DNA from: Pilatotrama ljubarskyi
Taxonomy: Eukaryota; Basidiomycota; Agaricomycetes; Polyporales; Polyporaceae
Direction of reading: 5' to 3'
Assembly: GCA_022385805.1 (NCBI GenBank)
Contig: MU277690.1
Coordinates: forward strand, 151,664 to 215,663
DNA length: 64,000 nt
Positions 40,837 to 52,495 of the stretch are shown piece by piece (position 1 is the first letter of the stretch; each line of letters starts with the position of its first letter). The notes below the pieces were generated by a model. The model had not been told where the DNA came from. It saw only the letters and a list, made by a program, of their open reading frames with translations, and searched no databases. The translations under genes and the position numbers were made by a program.

Positions 40837-41692
40837 GCGTGTCCTGGCTTCATTCCCGTCCATCCGTCCTCAATAACTTTATTCTCTTGTTTCCGCATCT
40901 CATCGCCGGATCTCCTCGTCAGACCCCACACCAGTCGACTGTATTCTACCACTCCTCACGCTCTTTAATGGCTCTGGTACAGTTCTCTCTGGTCTCTCCA
41001 CCTTTCTCTTGATATCCCCTCGTCCTGTCTGATGTTATCCGCCCACCCACCTCCGCATCCGGCCGCGGCGCCGCTCCTTCCTCCCGTTTATGTATTACCT
41101 ATCCTAGATATCATTAAGGACCCCCCGCTATTTATGTTATGTTCTCACGCCCTACAATGTTGAGTATCACACTCCTCTATGTCGCTGTACGTGTACTGGC
41201 CGTGTTAAAAGCTGTGGCCCCAGCTCTCTTATGTCACCTTTCGAACACTTCGGAATATGTATTGGACCGTCTGCATGACCTTCTCGTGCACATGCAATGA
41301 TGCAGAGCCTGAGTAGCGAGACCCTGTTCAGGAGACAATGGCGCTACATAGTCCTATAGAGACCGTGTCCGGCGTAACAGGTACTCAGGAACCATACTTA
41401 CGAGAGCATGGATCGGCCGCGCTCTATCGTATGGTTCCTGGGAGATCGGAGTCCGTGCAACTGATCTTGCAAGGTCACGACCGCTGCCGCCGATGCACCA
41501 GAAAATGAAGATCTTCGTGACGCCAGATACCATTTCCGCTATGACTTTACAGATCCGATTACTTCTTCCCGCCAATACAAGCATCCTTCATTGAACGGCG
41601 CCTGCACATTTCTCCGCCGCCAGCTCCTGCCTTTCTGCCGCACGTAGGCAGCAGATCCTTGGGGAAGCGGGTAGGGAGGCGTCGTCCGGTCA
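40837..41692. other. Intergenic, tail to tail
   Basis: These 856 bp lie between convergent stop codons. The first half is T/C-rich with short AT-rich patches (TATTTATGTTATG near 41130) and fits the G-alpha 3' UTR. The second half fits the 3' UTR of the capping protein gene. No further gene was supported. Confidence 0.45.
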
Positions 41693-43046
41693 TCACCGCT
41701 TGATGAAGCCGACGAGCTCCTTCTGCAGCTCGCGCTGCCGGCGCGCCTTCTCGAGGTCATCAATGCTCCGCAGGTCGAATACGACATCCCGCGTCTTCCC
41801 GAAGTAGACCTGTGGGACGATATCAGAGTTGCAGTATGGGTACGGAAATACAGAAGGGCGGGCCATCAGCGGCCCCAGAAACGCAGGGGGCAGCGAAAAG
41901 ATGGAAGACGCAAGAAGGCAGGCATTGTCAGGTACCAGGATAAATGCAGACAGGGCAGTCTCAGGAGGGTCGAGCCAAGGGGAATCGGGGGAACGGGAGC
42001 GGATGACGACCGCGGAAGGGACGGGAAGTACGTACCTCCTGCAGCAGGTTGCGCATCTTGATTTCCATCTCCTCGATCATGCGGCCCGTGTTCGCGACGT
42101 GCGAGGACGAGTCCTGGAGCGGGAAGTCGTGTTCTATCTGGCGCGTCATGCTGCCGCTCAGCGTCACCTCGCCCTCGCGCTTCGCGTCGGCCCCGTTAGC
42201 TTTCTCGCTGTCCTTTGCACCGGCGGCGCTCCTGGACGCAGTAGCCTCGCCCTTCGATGTCCGGGTGCCGCTCGAGCGGTCGACCATCTGCAGCATGATC
42301 GTGGAGGTGAGCTTGTAATGCGCTTGCCGTCCGCGCTCAGCCGCCTCAAACACGTGTATGGAGTCCCAAGAGCCAGAGGGCTCGCCGGGGGCAGACGGGT
42401 TCAATGCTGTAGGAATGTAAGTTCAGTACCGGCAGAGCTTGATGGGGTGAAGTGCGGACTCTTCTTGAGCAAGACCACTCCGGCGAAGCCACCGTCGTCC
42501 AAGTCCCAAAGAAAGACGGACGATACGCCTCCCTCATAGTACCTGCGACACAACAGATATACCGCTAAGTAACAAATTCGAACGATGCTGGAGCGCGAGG
42601 GTCGCATACGTACATCTCTCGATAGGTGTCGAACGCTTCGTTTGCTGTGATCTCGAGCTTGCGCAGCTTCGGGGACGGGACAGTGCCGTCTTCTAGTGGT
42701 GGGTCGTATTCGTTTGACCACGGGGATCTGGAGGAAACCAGGATGTTCAGTACGAGTTCACTCCGCAGTCCAGCACTACGGTATTGCGTCGCTTGCCCGA
42801 CCCCCGCGGTAGGTACGAGGACTGCAACACTTACCGATAGCTATCTCCGTCGCGGTTGTAGTCACAAGCAAGGTACTCCTTCCCCGTGGCACGGTCAGTC
42901 ATAACCTTCAGTGGCTGGTCCACGCTGCCTAGCAGGTCGTCCGCGTAGTCTGGGCACATCGCGACCAGCGACGCGACGTTCTCCTCCACATGTGTGGGAG
43001 GAAGCCGGCGCATGAGGTCCAGCATAGAGTCTACCAAGTCACCCAT
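41693..43046 (-). CDS. cap2: F-actin-capping protein subunit beta
   Basis: Five exons (43046-42835, 42727-42614, 42542-42460, 42406-42036, 41809-41693) give 298 residues with an exact codon count. Family hallmarks in order: [12 protein letters not shown] at the start, [73 protein letters not shown], the [10 protein letters not shown] stretch, [17 protein letters not shown], and the C-terminal tentacle [14 protein letters not shown]. With the alpha subunit it caps barbed ends of actin filaments in patches and at septa. An insert of about 35 Ala/Lys/Glu-rich residues ([15 protein letters not shown]) before GEVTLSG is longer than in yeast. The start at 43046 gives MGDLVDSM. Confidence 0.93.
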
Positions 43047-43470
43047 GTTTGCAGTGTAATGTTGAGAGGCGCTAGGCAGGCAGGGCCCGAAAGTTATGCG
43101 TTCGAATGGTGTTGCGCACCGCACTGGAGCGACGCGTCCGTTAATGCGATAGTAGGGATCCGAGAAGGGAATCCCGCGTTAGACCACGACCTCTTGGCCT
43201 GTGGGTGTGAGCGAGCGAGAACAAGTGTCTGCGCGGAATGCGCAGCTGCAAGTCGAGTAGTGACGGGAGGTGGCGGAGGATCCAGAGAGTGCTCGGTTGA
43301 TCGCCTGTGATCATTGAATAGGCGCCCATAATACGTACTGTACTTGGAGCATAGCCAGCTAACTGAGCAAACTGACCATTAGGGTCCTCTACGAGTACCG
43401 TTCAGATCCGTCAATTAACGGCTCGTATATCGCGAGGAGATGTGACATGAGAGCGGCTAATGCATACAAT
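43047..43470. promoter_or_regulatory. Promoter region of the capping protein gene, 3' region of Tan1 gene
   Basis: About 424 bp between two tandem minus-strand genes. No coding region fits. CATTGAATAGG near 43312 and ATAATACG near 43328 are the most AT-rich parts. No clear TATA box is visible. Confidence 0.4.
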
Positions 43471-44744
43471 TCATGGATCCTCTTCCGCTTTGTTCGCCTC
43501 CTCAGGCTCTATGATCATGGGAGGCTCCCCGGCAGCGTCTTTGCCCTTCTCTGCAACGCGACCTTCGACGCCATCCTCACGCAGGTTCTTTGCATTCGCG
43601 ATCTCCATCACGTTGAATTTGTACAACTTGTAGTAGTCCTTCACGACACTGATGCCGCACACGCTCTGAAGGTCGCGATTAGAGAGATTCTGGCCGAATG
43701 GAAGCGTTGTGAGTACCTTGAAGATCTCAACGAGAATGAAGAGTTCTGGATTATCCAAAGACACCGTGTGGCCTTCGGGAACGCACTTGGCTAGCTCAGG
43801 AATGAGCTTCTCCCGCGTAACTGTATTGTGGTTGCGCATCCGCAGCTCAATCTTGTACTGAAGAGGGGTCAGCTTAGCCTTCCATAATTGTAGCACTGAT
43901 ACTTACAGTGAACTTCTTATCCGGTTCAGCCGATAGAGTGGCATTGACAAGACGGCCACAAAGATTTCGTATCTCGGGAATGTTTGCGACACAGCTCCCG
44001 GATACAGGAGTCAATCGCTGCGTGTACCTGTTGTCATTCAGCTGAATGTTGCACTGGTCACTCCACGATGTGCATACCGGGTCTGTGTCACTCCAGTATT
44101 CATGACATTTTGCACGTGTATGGTCACAAGCTTGACCGGATCAATTGGTGGCTTGCAGGATATGAAGACGACTAGATGCATACGGTCAGTCGAGCCCCGG
44201 CACGTCGCGTGTCAGATGGAGGTACGTACCACAAGGGGTGTTTGTCTGACAGTTAGCTAGAGAAAGAATTGGTCTTGGCACACGTACGAAGACTACGGGA
44301 CCTACCGAACCTTGTCTCTCTTCTTGGCCGTTTCATGGAGGCGACTTCTTTGGCTATTTGCTTCTCGAGGTCGTCTGCGCCTCCCTCCCCTTCATCAGAG
44401 TCATCGGGAGCATCGGCAGCTTCCGCAACTTGCGTCGGCCAAAGTTCATTCGCCAGCTGGTGAAACAGTTTAGGAGGCGTCCGAGGGGCAGGGGGTTCCG
44501 CAGACTGACCGACTCGAACAGGTCGTAGAGCTCTCCGACGGTCTGCTTCTCCTTGCCCTTGACGCAGGTCGCCCAGACGCCTGGCCCGTCTATTTGCCTC
44601 TGCCCCCATATCGGTGTCCCATCCTGCGCAACGACGTCGCTTTATGAGCTCGACCCATTCCGGGATGTTCTTTGGTAGACATACCGGACGAAACCTCCGT
44701 CTACTCTTGTCCCTTCCGTCCGTCTTTCTCTTGTTCTCAGACAT
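43471..44744 (-). CDS. tan1: THUMP-domain tRNA acetylation cofactor Tan1
   Basis: Eight exons (44744-44685, 44623-44510, 44456-44306, 44256-44230, 44171-44078, 44027-43907, 43857-43717, 43665-43471) give 300 residues. The fourth exon is 27 nt and needs the acceptor CTCTAG; the nearer acceptor CTGTCAG would break the frame. The N-terminus is basic (MSENKRKTDGRDKSRRRF), followed by GVWATCVKGKEKQTVGEL, an acidic linker and EKQIAKEVASMK. The THUMP domain covers about 130-265, with NCQTNTPCVVFISCK, YKIELRMRNHNTVTREKL and a SVCGISVVKDYYKLYKFNV end. Tan1 in yeast and THUMPD1 in humans deliver tRNA-Ser and tRNA-Leu to the acetyltransferase Kre33/NAT10 for ac4C12 formation. The last 40 residues are acidic and low in complexity. 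Confidence 0.88.
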
Positions 44745-45081
44745 TCGGCCTAGCAGTAGATTGAGTATTCAAAACAGTTGATGGTAGTTGATCCCAGCGA
44801 CAGATGCTGCTTTGCGAAGGCGGGTCAAGATCGCCGCAGGAGTAAGAGTATTCACTTGAAGGATGGCCCTGAGCCCTCTGAAATCACACCGCCCGCTTAG
44901 CGCCCATGATATTGTGGATCCAGATATGGCAGGTTTGTAAGTTAGTAGTGTCCCAGCCGTCAAATATTTTATTCAGATGGCCTTTGCCTCCTCCAACACA
45001 CTGTGAGCCGGTAAATCAGCAGTACCATCAATCCGAGAGCCGGGTGTTTGACAATCATTTAGTAGACACTACAGCCTCGTG
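44745..45081. promoter_or_regulatory. Promoter region of Tan1 gene, 3' region of HD gene
   Basis: The 337 bp between tandem minus-strand genes are AT-richer than the neighbours (AAATATTTTATTC near 44965). A poly(A) zone for the upstream HD gene and the start zone of tan1 must both lie here. No other feature was recognised. Confidence 0.4.
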
Positions 45082-46039
45082 TCATGCTTTTACATTATAC
45101 TCTTCCTCGACCGCGTGTAAGAATTCGAGCATCTGAAAAGATATTAGTACGTACGACGACATCTTTCCCTGCAGAAGAGCTTACTAGCTTATGCCTTTTC
45201 TCCGCCAGCTGCTTTCCAGGCGCTGTCTTCAGGTGGTCCTTGATGTGTAGGAGCTTGTCATGGAAGTGCTGTATGGCAGAATCGCCATTGGCCGGGTCGC
45301 CGTTCGGAACGTGTAATGGGCTGGGCAGTTGTCAGCACTGAAGAGGTACCAACATGCTAAGAGAGGTCGTGACTTACCGATTCGTCGCTGCGCTGTAGGC
45401 AGCGCAGCGCAGGATACCTATGAAATGTTCCCGTCAGCCACAACATGTATGATCACAACTTCGCGTAACGCCACCCTCGCAAACCTACCAAAGGCTCCGA
45501 TCGCGTCTAAGCGGTCGGCGTCCTGTACGCAATGCAACTCCACACATCCTCTATACCAATCGTCAATCTTGCCAGACGCGATGAGCTTCTTCTCCGTGCT
45601 CCAGGACACATTTTCCACTATCCGCGCGATTAGACGCGCGCGGCCGTCATTGACGAGGTCCAAACCGCTCTCAGAGGCAGCCTTCTCAAAAAACGGCAAG
45701 AAGAACGCGTAGGGGTCTGCTGCGTGTTCTGCGGGCACGTACTTCTTGTCGAGAACGTCGTGCAGCAGTGCCGCGAGCTCAACGGTTAGAGGATCCGGAC
45801 GCTTCTCTTCAGGGAGTGTTTCGGACACGGCTAGCGCAAGCTGTAGGGCCGTTTTCCTAACCCGCTGGACTGCAATAGAACCAACTCTGCATCAGAGATC
45901 GCAGTCTGAGGGGTCATATTGACCACCGACCGTGATATGCGTCGTGAGAGGGATCGTAGCGTGCCATCGTCTTCACCATGAGTTCCTCCGCGGCTGCAAG
46001 CACAATTCCTTCTTCTGCCGTTGGGTATACTGACACCAT
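45082..46039 (-). CDS. HD-domain metal-dependent phosphohydrolase
   Basis: Five exons (46039-45931, 45869-45489, 45417-45378, 45320-45185, 45132-45082) give 238 residues with an exact codon count. HD-fold metal ligands are visible: the first His in ARYDPSHDAYHVQRVRKTA, the HD pair in LAALLHDVLDKKY and the distant Asp in QDADRLDAIGAFG. This pattern is that of the bacterial YedJ-like group, with eukaryotic members described as uncharacterised HD phosphohydrolases. The likely reaction is hydrolysis of a nucleotide or phosphate ester with divalent metal; the substrate is unknown. The protein has no targeting signal and a helical C-terminus (HAVEEEYNVKA). It shares a 182-bp promoter with the divergent ZIP transporter. 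Confidence 0.85.
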
Positions 46040-46221
46040 CTTGAACCACGCCCTCTGTGAATGTATGTAGTGGTTTCACGACGAGTTCTGCGAGCGCATT
46101 GGCTCTGCCACGCGTTTGGTACGCGTCTACGACGCGCTAATTAAAGCTGTATATAAGCGCCCATGCACCAGAACCCAGCTTGCGGCTGTCGGTCGATCAA
46201 CGTCTGCCACCGTCCATAACC
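46040..46221. promoter_or_regulatory. Compact bidirectional promoter, HD phosphohydrolase / ZIP transporter
   Basis: Only 182 bp separate the two divergent start codons. TATATAAG at 46150-46157 lies about 65 bp upstream of the ZIP ATG and is oriented for it. GCCACGCGTTTGGTACGCGTC near 46105-46130 contains two ACGCGT copies, an MluI-type cell-cycle box core (MCB-like) in yeast; its meaning here is unproven. Confidence 0.55.
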
Positions 46222-48551
46222 ATGTCCAGCCTGCACTCGTATCGCCGGACGCTACTACTCGTCGCGCTCGTTGCTAGCGTGGTGGTGGGAACCACTGGCG
46301 CGCTCGGGAAGGAGAGAGCTCACTTGGTTGTCTCGGTGCGTGTGCTTTTCCCAAGCGGACTGTGTGACGGCGCGCATAGACTCTGCCATGTACCTTGACT
46401 GATGTATGCTCCTCTCTCTGAAATCCCTATATGCACCCTTGGCTCGCTTAGGACGCGGATATTCAAGCATGCGAGCCGGTGCAGCAGCTGAGCGCGCTCA
46501 AGGAGGAGCTTGAGGCAGCGCAGTCGCCCATTATGCGACAAGTGTTCTCATGGCTCTTCCCATTCGGTCCTGGGTGGAACTCTGGTGCGTTGTCTACGTA
46601 TTCTTCATCACGAACGTGCAGAGTGTGAGAGACGACCGGCTTCTTACGCGCTGTCTTGGCAGTCCTCGGAACGTTCTATATATCCTCGTGCGCATTGCAC
46701 TTAACTCTCCGCCCCCCGACCGCAGGACTGACATCGTCTCGTTAACTATACTGGTGACGACTATGCGCACAGAGTCCCGAACTTTATCCTCGCATTTATT
46801 CCCGCGCAAATCAACCCGAATACCCTCAACACTATGACAGCCTTCGCGGTGCGTCTCCGGGGACCGACGAAATAACCGGCCTCTTCCTTGCGGGAGACTC
46901 ATCCTGACCTGATCCTGTACACATATCCTATTGTCCGACAGACTGGAGGCCTCCTCTCGGACGTGTTTCTACACCTAGTGCCGCACTCGTTCATGGGAGA
47001 ACACCAGGACGGCGGGGTGCACTTCGTCATGGTGGAGGAGAAGCGTAACATTCTGATCGGGTGAGATGCTCTCTCCTCTGTTTCCCGGTACACGGCTGAG
47101 AAAGGTTCCGGACGCCGTAGGCTGGGCATATTCATCGGCTTCGCGTCGTTCTTTATCATGGAGAAGACCCTCCGCGTACTGGGCGGCGGCGAAGAGGATG
47201 GCGTAGGCCATTCCCACACCCACACCCATTCTCACAGCAATGCACCCGACGCAGGTGCGGACGGCCGTTCGACCGCTGTGTCTACCTCTGGGGACGCGTC
47301 CGGCCTCAAGCCTCGCGGGTCCGCAAAGGATGAGTCGAGCACGAATGGTACTGCCCATGAAAGCGAGAAGTCAGCAGCAGCTCAGACGTCGAAGCTCTCG
47401 GCGTATCTTAACCTGTTCGGCGACTTCGTGCACAACATGTACGTCCTCCCCTGCTTCCGCGGCTGATCAAGACTTGCTCACCGCTCCTTGTCCGCCCATC
47501 CCCTCTTCGCAGAACCGATGGCCTCGCGTACGTCGCATTTCAGTCGCAGCATCGTGATTGCGCACGTTCGCTGTACTAATTCTGCGTCTTTTCTTTTGAA
47601 AGCATGGCCGCGTCGTTCTACTCTTCGCCTCTCATCGGAGCGACGACGACCCTCGCGTGTTTCGCGCACGAGATTCCGCACGAGATCGCCGACTACTCGA
47701 TCCTCATACGGAGCGGGTTCACGAAAAAGCAGGCGATGCAGTCGCAATTCCTCACCGCTATCGGCGCCTTTGTACGTCACTTGATACTTTTGAAGCCCCT
47801 TCAGGCTTCGCGTGCGGTACCGCGCAGTCGCGAGACTTGGTGATTGCGACGTCCGGGAGCACGGAGACTGACATTTTATTGTTTCCGGTTATGTCACGAT
47901 TAGGTTGGGTACGAAAGCGTCGAGTTCTCCTGCGCACCCACTCCTCACTGACGCACTGCATGTTCTGCAGCACGTTCATGGGCATAGGCATTCGGAACCT
48001 GTCGGCGGCGGCAGAGGTGGAGAGCCACGGGTCCAATCTGGCGGCTGCCATCCGGCAGACTGCTGCGGGCATCCTCGGGACGACTGTGCAGCTGGCAGAT
48101 CTCGTAAGTCACGGTTGCTCCATTCCATCGTCTGCGTGTAGATGGCTGAGCGTTTCGCTGTGAACGGTGTCGTTCCTCAGGTGATCCCGTTCGTGGCAGG
48201 GGGGTTCATGTACATCGGCGCGGTCGCGGTGTTGCCCACGTACGTCGAACCTAGCATGACAGTGCTCGGGTTGGAGGGACGCGACCTGACTGACTGGTGT
48301 TTGCGTTTGGCAGATTGCTCGCAGAGAGCAAAAGCGGCAAGCAAGCGCTGCGCGAGGTGAGTGCTTCACCCGGTTCTCTGTCTTCGCCCCACTCCTTGTT
48401 CTTGTTTCGAATTCACGCCGCTTTGCAGTTTGCGGCAATGTTCTTTGGGGTGGCGTGCATGTTCCTCGTTGCGTAAGTGGTGCAACTGCTGATCTCGCGG
48501 GTTGCGACGCTCACTGGCTTCTGGTGTGCGATGCGCAGATGGAACGAGTAG
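46222..48551 (+). CDS. ZIP-family zinc transporter (Yke4/SLC39A7-like)
   Basis: Fourteen exons (46222-46335, 46452-46584, 46663-46687, 46773-46848, 46942-47060, 47121-47438, 47513-47527, 47603-47771, 47904-47908, 47971-48103, 48181-48239, 48314-48356, 48429-48472, 48539-48551) give 421 residues. A signal peptide covers about 1-27 (RTLLLVALVASVVVGTTGAL). TM blocks include NFILAFIPAQINPNTLNTMT, GGLLSDVFLHLVPH and IFIGFASFFIMEK. A His-rich loop (HSHTHTHSHS) near 184-196 is typical of ZIP metal sensing. HNITDGLAMAASF and HEIPHEIADY are the two metal-binding helices of the LIV-1/ZIP7 group. The C-terminus ends MFLVAWNE. Such proteins release zinc from ER or Golgi to the cytosol. Exons of 15 and 5 nt are needed for the frame. 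Confidence 0.9.
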
Positions 48552-49782
48552 AGGCCAGGGTCATGCGGCCAGGGTCGAGGTGCCGTGCGAGGCTGCGGTG
48601 GTGTAGATCCGGGAGGTGTGTGTGGTACAGTACAGTAGGTATAGACGGCGTCTGGCCGGGTGCAGACGCGGTCGGGCGTGGGCGGGCTTAGACGGGGTAC
48701 GATAGGACGGTTTAAGTTAATTTGGATACCAAACGCGATCTGCGCTGCTATTGCGAGGGTGCGAGGCGATCTGAGATTAGAGAGGTGCCGAGAAGACGAG
48801 AAGAGGCACGGACGGACGCGAAGCTTGTATTGAACGCTAACGCCTCCAGAGAGTGTACTCGTGTATACGTGTGTTGTACAAGTGAGCTCCCTGTACCGAC
48901 GCTGCGATATCGCTATGGATATGTTTCGGACGTACGGCCGTGGGCTGTGTGGATAGGTACGACACGGGCGGGCTGGCTGTTGGGAAGGTGATGGGGGAGG
49001 GAGTGCCGGCAGGGGGTGGGAGGGCCGGGGGCGAACGTGCGTGGACTCATTGGGCGAGTGGTGCAGCCGCCGGGGATGCGAGTGGCTGTCTGCAGCAGGG
49101 CCCCGCCGCCTCCTGCGTTTTCTGACATTTCGCTCTCAATCGCTCGCCCGAGACTGGCAGCCACAGACGCCGACCCCGCCGCACTCGCTCTCTCTCTCAT
49201 AAGCAGCTCCTCCGCCCACTTTCCCCCTTTTTTTCTGCCCTCCAGCCCTCCTCAGCTACCGTGCCCTCCGTCCGCCTCCGCCGCACTCGCCGAGAACATC
49301 GCACAAGAGCCCGGGCTCGTCGCAGCATCCGGACGCAGCCCCCCGGCCGTAAGCCCGAGCACGAATCTTCTCGACGCGCCACTCGGGACCGCGCTCGCAG
49401 TCCGTCCCTATTACAGTAGTATAGCCCTCTGCCAGTCGCAGTCGTAATCATCCGCTTCACGCGCGGCGGCCCACATCCGCATCCTCCGCCAAGTCCGATC
49501 CTCCTCCAAAACTCAAAACAAATCCCGAAACTCGCACTCGCCGACCCCTCTCTCTCCAACGCTCACACAACCACCACATCCACCCGCCCTCGCAGTAGAT
49601 CATTACGTCCCGTTGCCGGCCTCTCCCCAGCCGAGCGCGTTTCCGACAAATCCGGCTCCGAGGATATCTTTCTCTCAGACGGCCTGCACAGCGCACGCTC
49701 CTGTCGTAGCACTGTCGTCACCTACCAACACTCCACCACCACTACCGCCCCTCCGCCACTACCTCCGTCCATACCCTCCACG
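48552..49782. other. Intergenic region of 1.2 kb
   Basis: After the ZIP gene's 3' region (to about 48730) the sequence shows no supported gene. From 49120 on the plus strand becomes strongly C-rich (CCCACTTTCCCCCTTTTTTTC near 49217, CCACCACTACCGCCCC near 49737), a long pyrimidine-rich leader for the Nudix gene. Long open frames on both strands between 49016 and 49700 lack domains. Confidence 0.45.
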
Positions 49783-50499
49783 ATGAGCAATAAGGGCCGC
49801 TCAACACCCCGCGTCGTCTGCTGTGCCATCCCAATAGCAAGAGCAGCAGGCAAGGTCCTCGTCATCACCAGCCGGAAACGGCCAAATAACTGGGTCTGTG
49901 AGTACTCCGCCGTTTTCGCTCTCACCGCCCCCCTCCCCTCGTCCATCCCCTCTCCCCGTGGCGGAACGGTGCACTGACTTTTCTCGCCCTCACCCTCGCC
50001 CCGTATTCAACGCGCGCAACCTCGCAGTGCCCAAAGGAGGATGGGAGCCTACAGACGGGGTGCTCGAAGCAGCAGCCTCGCGGGAAGCCTTGGAAGAAGG
50101 TCTCACCCTTTGTCCATCCGTTCTCCGTCCCCATTCCTGACCACTCGCTTTCCTTCCCACCGCGCCCCATACCACACCTCGCCGTCCGACACGCAAACGT
50201 CGCCGTGCTCATCGCACCACCTCCTCGCGAACGTCTGTCCTCGCACCCCTCTGTCCCCCTGCCACCTCTAAACAGCGGGCGTACGCGGCAAAATCACGCG
50301 CTTCGTGACGACGATACCGTCCGCATCATCGACGTACCACTTTTACGAGCTCGACGTCGCGGACCTCGACCACGAATGGTTAGAGAGCAAGGAGCGCCGG
50401 AGGGAGTGGGTCGACTACGCCGAGGCGGTCAGGAGGCTCTCCTGGAAGGCCGAGCTCGCGCAGGGCCTCTCGCTCTCGACGCTCGCGCCGAAGCGGTGA
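49783..50499 (+). CDS. Nudix hydrolase, diphosphoinositol polyphosphate phosphohydrolase type
   Basis: Three exons (49783-49897, 50028-50099, 50276-50499) give 136 residues. The Nudix box is split by the second intron: GGWEPTDGVLEAAASREALEE then AGVRGKI, which fits GX5EX7REUXEEXGU with the catalytic Glu residues kept. LPKGGWE and the short length match the DIPP/Aps1 group, which removes beta-phosphates from diphosphoinositol polyphosphates and cleaves diadenosine polyphosphates. The introns (130 and 176 nt) are longer than elsewhere in the window. The ATG at 49783 starts MSNKGRSTPRVVCCAIPIA. The C-terminal helix is charged. Past this gene the window becomes repeat-rich. Confidence 0.88.
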
Positions 50500-51779
50500 T
50501 AGCAGCAGGTGCGTGAATCCACCATCTGGGCGATGGCGGGTGTTGAGTTCCGTAGGTGCACGCACGATGCAGACGCAGACGCAGCGGCGAGGGAGGATTG
50601 GAGACCATGACGGCGGCGCAGCAGTAGCCGCCAACGACATCGAACTCAAAAGCATCCGTCGACGTCGGCCGATCTTCCCTTCCCTACTTTCCCCTAGACG
50701 CCCGCCTGCGCGCCGTCCCCGTCGTCGTCGTCCCCTATCCCGTTCGCGCATCGATCCGTCCATCCACTACAGACCAGAGACGCTCGCTTCCGTCCCCTCG
50801 CTATCGACACCCACCTACTCGTATTCGCACTCAAGTTAACATGTAGAGTCCCGCCACCATCGCCACCGCAGCACGATGCTCCCTTTGCTTATTGTACCGA
50901 CCGACGCGTTTAATGCATGCCCATATACCTGCTCCCCCGTCTAATCGTCGATGATCCGCCGTCATGGTCTGGTGACAAACTGAGCGTAGATCGCGCGTTT
51001 TCGATATTTCTACTTACTCTACTTGCTTCGCGTCGGGGGCGCCGATGTTTAGTTTTGCTTCATGCAACTATATAGACCATCGTTTCTCGCCAGCTCCACA
51101 CTATGCACCGTTCGGTACGTGTCGCAGCGTCTTGGGGGTAGCATACAGGCACCGCGCCGCGCCCGTCGGTGAGGATGCGGTGACGTATGTTCGACCCGCG
51201 TTTCCTTCATGCAATGCCTCGTTGTGATGCTTCTCACAGACTATTTTGCTCAGCAGGTTCGCTTTCGGAGGTCTTATGGTCACGGTTTGGGCTCTCCTTG
51301 GCGACCCTCTCACGATCTCAGCGACGGAAATCATCGGGACGACGACATCATCAATTCACGCAGAGGGGACTTGGGAGGATTCGAGGATAAGCTGAGCAGA
51401 AGAATTGAGGTACATTCAGGTCCCGGAGCTCGAGTGAGTGAGTGTTTTTGGTCCACGGTGACTTGACGGTGATGATATCCGAGGCTCGTCTCGGCCGTAA
51501 GCACTCCGTATGCTCGTCGACAGTCGGGCCCCTCGCGTCCTCCGAACCACCTCCGTCATCCCGCGCCGCCGAGATACACCACCACCGCGCGCAACTCTGC
51601 GCGCGAGGGACTTATCGCAGCCACCTCCTCTGACGCCGGCGCGCGCACATGCATCCCACATCACGGCAGTCAAACGAGCTATCCGACCTTCCGGAAATGC
51701 GGAGGACATTGATGTGGCTTGCTTACATTTCTGGCCCATTTACTACGCATTTTGGTGATGCCTATTTGATGGATGCAGG
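50500..51779. other. Intergenic transition to repeat-rich DNA
   Basis: The first 400 bp are the C-rich 3' region of the Nudix gene. From about 51000 base composition drops in GC. No gene was supported; short open frames near 51187-51760 lack motifs. A gene remnant is possible. Confidence 0.35.
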
Positions 51780-52495
51780 TCACATTTCCCATGCATTTGC
51801 GTCGTCTCTCGGCCTGTCACAGATGGCACATTGTCCATGAACAGAAATGCATTCGGTCATGACCGGTGGCCCATTAATCTCGAACCCAGTGAAATGCGAC
51901 ATACTACATGCATACCCATCACATGTCAGCTTATTGTCAGTGATGATGGAAAGGAACATATCCGAAGCACAGCAGAACAGGTGAAAAGCTTCAGAAGGTA
52001 GGATTTCTGTTGTATGGATACTGAAATGGCAACACACATATGTGACAAATGTCCTGTGCCTTGGAATGATGAAGTGTCGGGTGCAAGGAAATGTATCAAT
52101 TTCATCAGATTTTAGTGATCGGGAAATGCAATTGACACTTGAGCGAAACAAAAGGTAGCTGTCCCCTTTCACTACCACATATATCCACTTGAAACCCGTG
52201 GGATATCCCTCATGTCCCTTTCATGTCAACCCTGTCGAAATGTAACTATTGTGACAGGCCGAGCGGCGAAGGAAATGCATGGAAAATGTATGTGACTTTC
52301 ACCATTTCTGCCTCAGGGATATCTGCGTGTGCTGCATGTGGAATGTTACCTAGCTGTTCCAATATCCACCATAGTCTGACTGGGTGGATATGGGAGCTGG
52401 CTGACCACTGCCCAGGACTGAGTGTTAAGTACATTAATATCAGCAAAATGGGTGGCATAACTGTATTAGTGTATATAGAACGAAATACTCAGTAG
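51780..52495. repeat. Inverted pair of CxxC-CDRP motif remnants
   Basis: A minus-strand reading ending at 51780 contains CAICDRPRDDANAWEM, and a plus-strand reading from 52223 contains CNYCDRPSGEGNAWKM. The DNA is similar over about 50 bp (TGTGACAGGCCGAG... on opposite strands) with about 400 bp between. The plus copy continues with CAACGMLPSC, so four Cys could form a small zinc site. Neither reading is a convincing full gene. They look like two decayed copies of one repeat in opposite orientation; the family is unknown to me. Confidence 0.35.

Noticed and set aside
44241..44250. Nearer acceptor CTGTCAG for Tan1 exon 4
   Set aside because: It gives a 16-nt exon and breaks the frame. The acceptor CTCTAG at 44257-44262 gives a 27-nt exon and the expected NCQTNTPC sequence.
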